DNA of 5,382 bases, from assembly GCA_023432725.1 (NCBI GenBank), contig JAEYUH010000125.1:1-5382 (forward strand). Reading direction: 5' to 3'. Shown here in pieces: positions 1-5,344 of the stretch. Position numbers and translations under genes: made by a program. The notes under the pieces are model-generated. The model was not told the origin of the DNA, did no database searches, and was given only the letters and a program-made list of their open reading frames with translations. The stretch comes from Actinomycetes bacterium (GTDB lineage: Bacteria; Actinomycetota; Actinomycetes; Propionibacteriales; Propionibacteriaceae). Each line of letters begins with the position of its first letter. The first letter of the stretch is position 1.

Positions 1-431
1 ACCTGTCGTCGGGGTTGCAGAAGGACTACGCCTTCGACATCGAGCGGATGGTGGCGACCACCGGCGACACCGGGCCGTACCTGCAGTACGCGCACGCCCG
101 GGTCACCCAGATCCTGCGGAAGGCAGCTGCCGAGGGCTACGCGGCCGGGCCGATCACCGTCCTGACCGAGCCGGAGGAGCAGACCCTCGCGCTGCTGCTG
201 TCCCGGTTCGGCGAGATCGTCGACTCGGTGGCCGACACGCTGCAGCCGCACCGGCTGTGCGGCTACCTCTACGAGCTCGCCGGTGCGCTCAGCGTTTTCT
301 ACGAGCGTTGCCCCGTGCTCAAGAGCGAGGGCGAGGTGCGCGCGTCCCGGCTCGGGTTGTGCCAGGCGACCAAGAAGGTGATCGCCACCGGCCTCGACCT
401 GCTCGGCATCGAGGCGCCCGAGCGGATGTGA
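1..431 (+). CDS. argS: Arginyl-tRNA synthetase, C-terminal part (5' end outside window)
   Basis: Arginyl-tRNA synthetase (EC 6.1.1.19) charges tRNA-Arg with arginine in the cytoplasm. Only the last 142 residues are visible; the reading frame is open from base 3, so the start lies left of the window and the internal TTG at base 15 is not a start. The visible part begins with KDYAFDIERM and GDTGPYLQYAHARV, the conserved junction between the class I catalytic core and the anticodon-binding (DALR) domain. The helical DALR domain fills the rest, with the family pattern YELAGALSVFYERCPVL and the terminal LDLLGIEAPERM, which is the usual ArgS C-terminus, so this end is intact. The gene converges on ppgK with 27 bp between stop codons. 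I see no clear hairpin terminator in that gap. The HIGH and KMSKS-type motifs would be upstream and cannot be checked here. Confidence 0.96.
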   Translation, partial: LSSGLQKDYAFDIERMVATTGDTGPYLQYAHARVTQILRKAAAEGYAAGPITVLTEPEEQTLALLLSRFGEIVDSVADTLQPHRLCGYLYELAGALSVFYERCPVLKSEGEVRASRLGLCQATKKVIATGLDLLGIEAPERM

Positions 432-458
432 CCCGCCCGGGAACCGTCACCTTGCCGG

Positions 459-1232
459 TCAGGCCAGGGGGTCGGGGTTCCCGGCCGCGTCGGCGGCGAG
501 CCACGCCGCCCCGATGATCCCGGCCCGGTTGCGCAGGGCGGCGGGGACGATCGGCGCGTGCAGCGTGAGCTTGGGCAGGAACTTGTCGGAGTCCTTCGAG
601 ATGCCGCCACCGACCACGAACAGGTCGGGCCAGAACAGCGCCTCCACCCGCTCGTAGTAGCGCTGCAGGCGCGGGGTGTACTCGGAGTAGCTCAGGTCGA
701 GGTTCGTCTTCACCGAGGCCGCGGCCTGGGTCTCGGCGTCGTGGCCGTCGATCTCGAGGTGGCCCAGTTCGGTGTTCGGAATCAGGACGCCGCGGTAGAT
801 CAGCGCGCTGCCGATACCCGTGCCGAGGGTGGTGACGAGAACCAGCCCTGGGTGGTCCTTGGCGGCGCCGAACTTCACCTCGGCGATCCCTGCTGCGTCG
901 GCGTCGTTGACGAGGTGGACGGCGCGCCCGATCCGCTCGGCGAAGATCTTCTCCGCAGGGGCATCGATCCACGACTTGTCGATGTTGGCCGCCGACCGGG
1001 TGGTGCCGTGGGTCACCACCGCCGGGATGGTGACCCCCACCGGTCCGTCCCCTGTCAGGTCGGCGAAATGCGCGACGATCTCCGCCACCACGTCGGCGAC
1101 CGCCTCGGGGGTGGACGGCTTCGGGGTCGGGATCCGGAGCCGGTCGGCCGCGAAATCACCCTTGGCCAGATCGACAGGCGCTCCCTTGATGCCCGAGCCA
1201 CCGATGTCGATGCCGAGGACTGCGTTGCTCAT
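459..1232 (-). CDS. ppgK: Polyphosphate glucokinase (ROK family)
   Basis: This 257-residue cytoplasmic kinase should phosphorylate glucose to glucose-6-phosphate with polyphosphate, and probably also ATP, as donor (EC 2.7.1.63). Seen in the sequence: the N-terminal phosphate-binding motif [11 protein letters not shown] (residues 7-17), [10 protein letters not shown] (109-118) with the likely catalytic base Asp110, TLGTGIGS (135-142), [11 protein letters not shown] (153-163) with the ExGH sugar-binding signature, and [13 protein letters not shown] (221-233). The CxCGxxGC zinc motif of typical ROK repressors and hexokinases is absent, as is usual for actinobacterial PpgK. Length is normal for the family. 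The ATG at 1232 gives [12 protein letters not shown] and has no good Shine-Dalgarno site, but a TAGGGT hexamer ends 6 nt before it, so the mRNA may be leaderless. It is divergent from galE across a shared 105-bp region. How far ATP can replace polyphosphate cannot be judged from sequence alone. Confidence 0.92.
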   Translation of the reverse strand: MSNAVLGIDIGGSGIKGAPVDLAKGDFAADRLRIPTPKPSTPEAVADVVAEIVAHFADLTGDGPVGVTIPAVVTHGTTRSAANIDKSWIDAPAEKIFAERIGRAVHLVNDADAAGIAEVKFGAAKDHPGLVLVTTLGTGIGSALIYRGVLIPNTELGHLEIDGHDAETQAAASVKTNLDLSYSEYTPRLQRYYERVEALFWPDLFVVGGGISKDSDKFLPKLTLHAPIVPAALRNRAGIIGAAWLAADAAGNPDPLA

Positions 1233-1238
1233 GGCGAC

Positions 1239-1244
1239 ACCCTA
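1239..1244 (-). promoter_or_regulatory. Putative -10 element of ppgK (leaderless)
   Basis: TAGGGT on the minus strand matches the actinobacterial -10 pattern TANNNT and is followed by only 6 nt (gtcgcc) before the ppgK ATG, which would place the transcription start at the A of the start codon. No recognisable -35 is seen 16-19 bp further upstream. Confidence 0.5.
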
Positions 1245-1269
1245 GCGATGCGACGCGGCGCGGGGGACC

Positions 1270-1296
1270 CCGCCGATCCGTGACATCGATCGGCGG
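1270..1296. promoter_or_regulatory. Perfect 9-9-9 inverted repeat, candidate operator between ppgK and galE
   Basis: Arm CCGCCGATC (1270-1278), 9-bp spacer, arm GATCGGCGG (1288-1296), with no mismatches. The dyad centre at 1283 lies about 51 bp upstream of the presumed ppgK start site and 55 bp upstream of that of galE, close to the midpoint of the divergent region. If both mRNAs start at or near their start codons, the repeat is in neither transcript, which argues for a DNA-binding site over an RNA hairpin. The binding protein is unknown. Confidence 0.45.
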
Positions 1297-1324
1297 TGGC
1301 GTCCAGCCCGGTGCCGCGCATGAG

Positions 1325-1330
1325 TAGAGT
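1325..1330 (+). promoter_or_regulatory. Putative -10 element of galE (leaderless)
   Basis: TAGAGT fits TANNNT and is separated by 7 nt (ctgcgcc) from the GTG at 1338. This supports GTG 1338 as both transcription and translation start. No -35 consensus is visible at the expected distance (about 1301-1307). Confidence 0.5.
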
Positions 1331-1337
1331 CTGCGCC

Positions 1338-2303
1338 GTGACAACCTGGCTGGTGACCGGCGGTGCCGGATATATCGGGGCGCACGTGGTGCGGGCCCTG
1401 GCCGATGCGGGAATGGCGCCGGTGGTGGTGGACAACCTGTCGTCCGGGCTGCGTCCGTTCGTGCCGGACGGGGTCCCGTTCGTCGAGGGCGACATCCTCG
1501 ACACCGAGCTGCTGGCCCGCACCCTCGACGTCCACTCCTGCGCGGGGGTGATCCACGTGGCGGGCTTCAAGTACGCCGGGGTCTCCGTCCAGCGCCCGCT
1601 GCACACCTATGCCCAGAACGTCACCGGGACGGCCAGCGTGCTCGCCGCGATGGAACTGGCAGGGGTGTCCAACATCGTCTTCTCCTCCTCGGCCGCGGTC
1701 TACGGCACCCCGGACGGCGACCTGGTCACCGAGGACTCCCCGAAGCGCCCTGAATCCCCCTACGGCGAGTCGAAGCTGGTCGGGGAGTGGCTGATCAACG
1801 ATGTGGTGAGGGCGAGGGAGGGCTTCCGCGGGGTCTCGCTGCGGTACTTCAACGTGGTCGGCTCGGCCACCGACGAGGTCCACGACGCCAGCCCGCACAA
1901 CCTGTTCCCACTGGTCATCGAGGCGCTGATCGAGGGACGGACGCCCCGCATCAACGGCGACGACTACCCGACCCCCGACGGCACCTGCGTGCGCGACTAC
2001 GTGCACGTCGGCGACCTGGCGATCTCGCACGTCGCGGCGGCCCGCGCGCTCCAGGAAGGACGCCCGCTGCTGCCTGCCTACAACCTCGGCAGCGGCGACG
2101 GGCTGTCGGTGCGGCAGATCATGGACGCGATGGCGCGGGTGACGGGGATCGACTTCGCCCCCGAGATCGCGCCGCGCCGCCCGGGCGACCCGGCGCGGAT
2201 CGTCGCCACGGGGGAGGCAGCGGCGGCCGACCTCGACTGGCGGATGCGCCACAGCGTCGACCAGATGGTGGCCTCGGCCTGGTCCGCCCGCCGCAACGGG
2301 TAA
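1338..2303 (+). CDS. galE: UDP-glucose 4-epimerase
   Basis: A 321-residue extended short-chain dehydrogenase/reductase that interconverts UDP-glucose and UDP-galactose using bound NAD (EC 5.1.3.2), serving the Leloir pathway and supply of galactose for envelope polysaccharides. Seen: the Rossmann motif TGGAGYIGAH (residues 7-16), HVAGFKYAGVSVQRPL with the GalE-type HxAG, the SSSAAVYG segment (116-123) carrying the active-site Ser, YGESK with Tyr142 and Lys146 as the catalytic YxxxK pair, RYFNVVGS, GTCVRDYVHVGDLA, YNLGSGDGLSV and APRRPGDPARI, all in GalE order. Length is close to that of characterised GalE proteins. I chose GTG 1338 because it begins directly before the nucleotide-binding strand and follows a -10-like hexamer by 7 nt; the in-frame ATG at 1320 would place start and -10 on top of each other. 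The gene ends 9 bp from the convergent YdbT-like gene. Related 4-epimerases (UDP-GlcNAc or UDP-glucuronate) are the main alternative. Confidence 0.9.
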   Translation: MTTWLVTGGAGYIGAHVVRALADAGMAPVVVDNLSSGLRPFVPDGVPFVEGDILDTELLARTLDVHSCAGVIHVAGFKYAGVSVQRPLHTYAQNVTGTASVLAAMELAGVSNIVFSSSAAVYGTPDGDLVTEDSPKRPESPYGESKLVGEWLINDVVRAREGFRGVSLRYFNVVGSATDEVHDASPHNLFPLVIEALIEGRTPRINGDDYPTPDGTCVRDYVHVGDLAISHVAAARALQEGRPLLPAYNLGSGDGLSVRQIMDAMARVTGIDFAPEIAPRRPGDPARIVATGEAAAADLDWRMRHSVDQMVASAWSARRNG

Positions 2304-2312
2304 CGACGAGCG

Positions 2313-3851
2313 TCAGAACTGGACCCAACCCGGCGGGACTGCGGCCGGTGGGGCGTCGGGTGCTGCCGGTTCCCCCGGCAGGTCCGCGGGGCCGGCCAGC
2401 TCGTCCGCGACGACCGCAGCTTCGGTGACGTCGTGCTCGGGCCGCGCGTGGAGGAGCGCCTGCAGCGTCGCCGCCCTGGCCCGCAGCGTGGCGGCGTCCG
2501 TCCCCTCGGCGTGGACAGAGAGGTGGACTCCTGCGGTGTGCACCGAGAGGTCGGCCAGGCCGAGCCGGCGCGACAGCGGTCCCTGGCTGATCCGGACCGA
2601 CTGGGCCCGGTTGTGCGGCACCACCTGCCAGCGGCGCACCAGCCAGCCGTGCTGGGCGACGAACAGCCGGTCGTCGAAGCCCCAGCGCAGGAAGGGCGCC
2701 GAGAGCGGGTGCAGCCAGCGGGACGACGGCGGTGCCGGCTCCAGCGGGACGTGCCGGTAGTCGGCGGACGGCCACAGTGCGGCCAGCGCGATCCTCACCT
2801 GTTCGGCGTTGCCCGCCGGCAGCATGATCGTGCTGACTCCCTTGTCGTTCTCGTCGGTGGTGACCGCACCCCAACCGATCACCTCGAGGTCGATCCGGTA
2901 CAGCCCGAGCCAGCGCCAGATCAGCGACTGGCTGAGCTGAATCGCCTGCACCCGGCGAGCCGGCAGCGACTGGCTGGTGAGGCTGGTCAGGCCGCGGGTT
3001 ATCCGCAGGCCCGCCGGGCGGCGGGACAGCGTGTAGTTGAACTGGCCTGTGACGCGCTGGGTGAGAAAACCGATCAGGCCGGTGCCCAGCGGGATCAGCA
3101 GGCCGAGCGAGGCCAGCCCGAGATCGAAGGCCATGGTGATGCCGATCGCGATCAGGCCGCTGAGCAGGATGCCGATGAACTCATGCGAGGTCACCGCGGC
3201 CAGAACCAGGGTCGCCGGGTCGACGCGGACGAGCACCTCGTCCTCACCGGTGAGGTCGGACAGCACCTCTCCGGTCGACAGCTGGACCTCGGGGGCGGTG
3301 GCCGGACGGTGGCCGCGGGCGCGGGCGAGCAGGTAGTCGCGCAGTTCGTAGGCGCGCTTCAGGCTGAGGTAGCGCAGCTTGGACGACTCGCCGCCGCCGA
3401 TGTCGATCTGCAGTTCCGCCAGCCGGAAGAGCCGGGCGGCGAAGGGCTGCACGACGTCGATGGCCTGGACCCGCTCGAAGGCGATCCGCTGCGAGCTGCG
3501 AAAGAGGGCGCCGGTGTCGAGCCTGAGCTCGTCGGCGTCCACCACGAACCGGGTGAAGCGCCAGGAGAGGAATCCGGCGACGACCGCCAGCAGGGCGACG
3601 ATGCCGACCCCGGCCAGGAGGAACTGTACGGGTGGGAGCTGGTCGCTGCCCTCGCTGCCGTCCGGGATGAACTCGCGGCCCGCGCCCAGGATGATCGCCA
3701 GCAGCACCACCCAGCCCCGGATCAGCGGGGTGAGCGGGTGCGGACGCTCGGTGAGCTTCCCGGCCGCGGCGGGAGCGTCCGGCGGTGGGGCGTCAGGTGG
3801 GGACGGCGGGGCCGGCTCGGCCGGGAGATGGGCGTCGCCGATGTCGGTCAC
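2313..3851 (-). CDS. YdbT-like membrane protein with three bacterial PH (bPH2/DUF304) domains
   Basis: A 512-residue membrane protein of the YdbT type. Order of parts: a Pro/Ala/Asp-rich N-terminal tail (1-36), a hydrophobic pair (about 44-58 and 77-96), PH domain 1 (about 98-180), a second hydrophobic pair (about 225-242 and 247-263), PH domain 2 (about 271-362), PH domain 3 (about 392-468) without its own membrane pair, and a Pro/Ala-rich C-terminal tail. The PH domains share the core pattern R-x-Q-(S/A)-(V/I), seen as ERVQAIDV, RRVQAIQL and NRAQSVRI, followed by an (R/W)-x-x-(G/R)-L motif. The start is GTG 3851, whose GTGA overlaps the stop of the YdbS-like gene by 4 bp, so translation is probably coupled. 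A longer in-frame extension to 4304 only overlaps the upstream gene. In Bacillus, YdbS/YdbT have been linked to bacteriocin resistance; the biochemical role is unknown and I do not assign one here. Confidence 0.87.
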   Translation of the reverse strand: MTDIGDAHLPAEPAPPSPPDAPPPDAPAAAGKLTERPHPLTPLIRGWVVLLAIILGAGREFIPDGSEGSDQLPPVQFLLAGVGIVALLAVVAGFLSWRFTRFVVDADELRLDTGALFRSSQRIAFERVQAIDVVQPFAARLFRLAELQIDIGGGESSKLRYLSLKRAYELRDYLLARARGHRPATAPEVQLSTGEVLSDLTGEDEVLVRVDPATLVLAAVTSHEFIGILLSGLIAIGITMAFDLGLASLGLLIPLGTGLIGFLTQRVTGQFNYTLSRRPAGLRITRGLTSLTSQSLPARRVQAIQLSQSLIWRWLGLYRIDLEVIGWGAVTTDENDKGVSTIMLPAGNAEQVRIALAALWPSADYRHVPLEPAPPSSRWLHPLSAPFLRWGFDDRLFVAQHGWLVRRWQVVPHNRAQSVRISQGPLSRRLGLADLSVHTAGVHLSVHAEGTDAATLRARAATLQALLHARPEHDVTEAAVVADELAGPADLPGEPAAPDAPPAAVPPGWVQF

Positions 3852-4336
3852 AGCGGCAGCGCCTGCGATTCGCCGGCCTCGATCAGCCGATCGCGCAGCC
3901 GGGTGGCGTCGGCCTCCTCCAGACCGGGGATGGTGGCGCTGGTCTCGACGCTCGCGGTGACGAGGGAGACCCTGGCCAGGCCCCACAGTCGCTCGATGGG
4001 GCCGGAGGCGACCCGCACCGACTGCATCCGGCTGTACGGGATCGCCACCAGCTTGCGGCTCCACAGGCCGCTGCTGATCAGCAGGTCGTTCTCGCGCTCG
4101 GCGTAGCCGAAGGCCCGCGTCCACCGCCATGCCCTGATGGTGATCCAGGCCAGCCACACGGCCCCGACGCCGGCGACGGTCCACGCCACCCAGCTCGGCA
4201 GCAGGAACCAGGCCGCGGCCACTGCCCCGGCGATCCACAGCAGGTTCCCGACCGCGGTGTCGACGGCGCGCGCGTTCGCTGCCCTGGGGGCGAGGCGCTG
4301 CCACGACCCCGTGGGAGGGGCGAAGAGGTCGTCCAT
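3848..4336 (-). CDS. YdbS-like membrane protein with one bacterial PH (bPH2/DUF304) domain
   Basis: A 162-residue protein: short cytoplasmic N-terminus, two hydrophobic segments (about 29-47 and 49-67, rich in Trp/Ala/Val), then one PH domain (about 73-155) beginning FGYAERENDLLISSG and containing SRMQSVRVASGPIERLWGLA, the same core as in the downstream partner. This membrane-pair-plus-PH layout is the YdbS pattern, and its pairing with the YdbT-like gene by a 4-bp overlap is the classical arrangement. The ATG at 4336 was chosen because it gives a compact N-terminus and follows a TAGGCT hexamer by 7 nt; the in-frame GTG at 4366 would start inside a hairpin. The DUF1707 gene lies 56 bp upstream on the same strand with a hairpin in between, so co-transcription is possible but may be attenuated. 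Function is not established; a membrane assembly or envelope-stress role is inference. Confidence 0.85.
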   Translation of the reverse strand: MDDLFAPPTGSWQRLAPRAANARAVDTAVGNLLWIAGAVAAAWFLLPSWVAWTVAGVGAVWLAWITIRAWRWTRAFGYAERENDLLISSGLWSRKLVAIPYSRMQSVRVASGPIERLWGLARVSLVTASVETSATIPGLEEADATRLRDRLIEAGESQALPL

Positions 4337-4343
4337 GGCCGTC

Positions 4344-4349
4344 AGCCTA
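4344..4349 (-). promoter_or_regulatory. Putative -10 element of the YdbS/YdbT-like operon (leaderless)
   Basis: TAGGCT on the minus strand, 7 nt (gacggcc) before ATG 4336, with no Shine-Dalgarno sequence in between. The region where a -35 would fall (about 4367-4372) lies inside the upstream hairpin, so promoter and terminator overlap. Confidence 0.48.
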
Positions 4350-4361
4350 TGCCCCGACAGG

Positions 4362-4381
4362 GGCACCGCCGGGGCGGTGCC
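4362..4381 (-). terminator. GC-rich hairpin downstream of the DUF1707 gene, probable terminator without U-tract
   Basis: GGCACCGC and GCGGTGCC form a perfect 8-bp stem with a 4-nt loop, starting 11 nt after the DUF1707 stop codon on the minus strand. A second, partly overlapping hairpin (GCCCC/GGGGC with a 4-nt loop, 4351-4364) follows at once. There is no U-run, which is common for actinobacterial terminators. Readthrough into the YdbS-like gene cannot be excluded. Confidence 0.5.
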
Positions 4382-4392
4382 GAGGCCGGTCG

Positions 4393-5049
4393 TCAGCCCC
4401 GTCCCCGCTTCCTGGCCTTCGGGTTGCGGATCTCGACGCCGCCGAACATGGCGACCCCCTTCAGGATCACCACCGGCGCTCCGGGCTGGGGCGGGGCCAC
4501 CTTGATGTCGACGCCGCCGAAGATGCCGGCTACCTGGTTGCGCACCTCGACGCCCTCGGGGACCTTCACGTCCACCCCGCCGAACAGGGCGAAGGTGTTG
4601 ATGGTGATGACCGGTGCCTCGAAGACCGCCTCGGTGGTGTCCAGTTCGACGCCACCGAAGACCGCCATCGCGGAGGTGTTCTGGTGCACCCGCCAGTGGC
4701 CCTTGCGGGTCGTGCCGGAGAAGACGGCGATCACCTGGTCGGCGACCTGGCTGGCGTTGGTGGTGTCGATCGTGGTGGAGGCGTTGGGCGCGGTCGGAAC
4801 CAGCGGCGCGGGACGGACGAGAGGGCCGTCGACGCTCACCAGGTCGCGGGTCAGCGGCACCAGGTCGTCGAAGGTCTCGGCGGCCCGGGCAAGGCCGATC
4901 CGGCGGTCCCGTTCGGGGGCGGGCAGCAGGCCCTCGTTGGTCGCCTCGGTGAGCAGCACGACGACGTGGTCGCGGTCGAGGTCGGTGGCGGGGATGTCGC
5001 CGCCGACGGCGGGCCCGACGTCAGTCGGCTCGGACGGAGAAGCAGTCAT
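4393..5049 (-). CDS. DUF1707 protein with LiaF-like FGG-repeat C-terminal domain
   Basis: A 218-residue protein with no membrane segment or signal peptide. Residues about 19-70 match the DUF1707 pattern of a DxDR start, an E-x-D-R-R turn and a final A-x-T-x-D-D-L-x-x-L-T-x-D-L (ATDLDRDHVVVLL ... AAETFDDLVPLTRDL), a small helical domain common in Actinomycetota. A Pro/Thr/Ala-rich linker (about 71-100) leads to a repeat region resembling the C-terminal domain of LiaF, the regulator of cell-wall-antibiotic sensing in Firmicutes. FSG or FGG motifs occur at Phe110, 131, 156, 177 and 202, likely turns of a beta-helix, and the protein ends in the basic tail KARKRGRG. ATG 5049 was chosen because a TAGCGT hexamer lies 7 nt upstream; upstream in-frame starts such as TTG 5154 give a Pro-rich, non-domain extension. 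LiaF's own N-terminal membrane helices are missing. An envelope-stress role is inferred from family and neighbours only. Confidence 0.85.
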   Translation of the reverse strand: MTASPSEPTDVGPAVGGDIPATDLDRDHVVVLLTEATNEGLLPAPERDRRIGLARAAETFDDLVPLTRDLVSVDGPLVRPAPLVPTAPNASTTIDTTNASQVADQVIAVFSGTTRKGHWRVHQNTSAMAVFGGVELDTTEAVFEAPVITINTFALFGGVDVKVPEGVEVRNQVAGIFGGVDIKVAPPQPGAPVVILKGVAMFGGVEIRNPKARKRGRG

Positions 5050-5056
5050 GGGCACG

Positions 5057-5062
5057 ACGCTA
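5057..5062 (-). promoter_or_regulatory. Putative -10 element of the DUF1707 gene (leaderless)
   Basis: TAGCGT on the minus strand followed by 7 nt (cgtgccc) and ATG 5049. No Shine-Dalgarno sequence is present. A -35 consensus is not visible near 5079-5086. Confidence 0.48.
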
Positions 5063-5113
5063 CGCTCCGCGCCCGGGCGCCTGCTACCTGCCGGGAGCGG
5101 CTCTGGGGACGGT

Positions 5114-5129
5114 TCGGGGGGATCCCCGA
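5114..5129. other. Short inverted repeat in the DUF1707/tRNA-Gly intergenic region
   Basis: TCGGGG and CCCCGA flank a 4-nt loop (GGAT) in the 221-bp region between the DUF1707 start and the tRNA. No open frame with recognisable protein character is present in this stretch. The repeat may be fortuitous given the G/C-run composition here. Confidence 0.25.
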
Positions 5130-5203
5130 GCCCGGTGGGGGATCGCCCGTCCAACCCTGACGGGTGGGATCCGGGCTGCCCGTTCAGCCGTGGCGCAGCC
5201 TGG

Positions 5204-5229
5204 CCGACCGGTGTGCACGCACCCGTCGG
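5204..5229. promoter_or_regulatory. Imperfect 26-bp dyad over the -35 region of the tRNA-Gly promoter
   Basis: CCGACCGGTG is mirrored by CACCCGTCGG on the other half; 10 of 13 base pairs match around a centre between 5216 and 5217. It covers the place where the -35 of the tRNA promoter should lie (about 5213-5219), so it could be a protein-binding site. A chance palindrome in GC-rich DNA is a real alternative. Confidence 0.3.
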
Positions 5230-5236
5230 GTGAGGC

Positions 5237-5242
5237 TAAACT
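5237..5242 (+). promoter_or_regulatory. Putative -10 element of the tRNA-Gly gene
   Basis: TAAACT fits TANNNT and is one of the few AT-rich spots in the intergenic region. Applying the 6-nt spacing seen at ppgK places the transcription start at G5249, 22 nt before the mature tRNA. The -35 is weak (GTGCAC at 5213-5218 with an 18-bp spacer is the best candidate). Confidence 0.55.
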
Positions 5243-5248
5243 GCTTGG

Positions 5249-5268
5249 GCGGCCCCGGCGTGGGCCGC
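5249..5268 (+). other. Hairpin in the 5' leader of the tRNA-Gly precursor
   Basis: GCGGCCC (5249-5255) pairs perfectly with GGGCCGC (5262-5268) around a 6-nt loop, leaving only 2 nt before the first base of the tRNA. It would be removed by RNase P. It lies at the presumed 5' end of the primary transcript. Confidence 0.4.
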
Positions 5269-5270
5269 AC

Positions 5271-5344
5271 GCGGATGTAGTTCAATGGCAGAACATCAGC
5301 TTCCCAAGCTGACAGTGCGGGTTCGATTCCCGTCATCCGCTCCA
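5271..5344 (+). tRNA. tRNA-Gly, anticodon CCC
   Basis: A complete 74-nt cloverleaf can be drawn by hand. The acceptor stem is GCGGATG with CATCCGC, the D arm is GTTC/GAAC, and the anticodon stem TCAGC/GCTGA encloses the loop TTCCCAA with anticodon CCC at 5303-5305. The variable loop is 4 nt, the T stem GCGGG/CCCGT has one G-T wobble and carries the TTCGATT loop, the discriminator base is T, and CCA is encoded at 5342-5344. It reads GGG glycine codons, which matter in a GC-rich genome. Nothing recognisable follows in the last 38 bases, and no terminator is visible before the window ends. Confidence 0.97.

Noticed and set aside
432..458. Bidirectional terminator between argS and ppgK
   Set aside because: The 27-bp gap contains only short CCGG-type matches that do not make a stable stem.
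558..1283. 241-codon plus-strand frame opposite ppgK
   Set aside because: Shadow of ppgK, which has all family motifs on the minus strand.
1320..1322. ATG as alternative galE start
   Set aside because: It precedes the TAGAGT -10-like hexamer by only 2 nt and adds six residues of no family character; GTG 1338 fits better, though without transcript data this is not certain.
1242..2252. 336-codon minus-strand frame opposite galE
   Set aside because: His/Arg/Asp-rich antisense frame with no motif; galE motifs are intact on the plus strand.
2433..4106. 557-codon plus-strand open frame opposite the YdbT-like gene
   Set aside because: Gln/Arg/Gly/Asp-rich with no domain pattern; it mirrors the codon bias of the minus-strand gene, which has clear PH domains and membrane segments.
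3852..4304. N-terminal extension of the YdbT-like frame to 4304
   Set aside because: Arg/Gly-rich sequence fully overlapping the YdbS-like gene in another frame; the GTGA overlap at 3848-3851 gives a standard coupled start.
3785..5233. 482-codon plus-strand open frame across the YdbS-like and DUF1707 genes
   Set aside because: It spans two real minus-strand genes and the gap between them, has low-complexity composition, and shows no recognisable motif. It is a typical high-GC antisense shadow.
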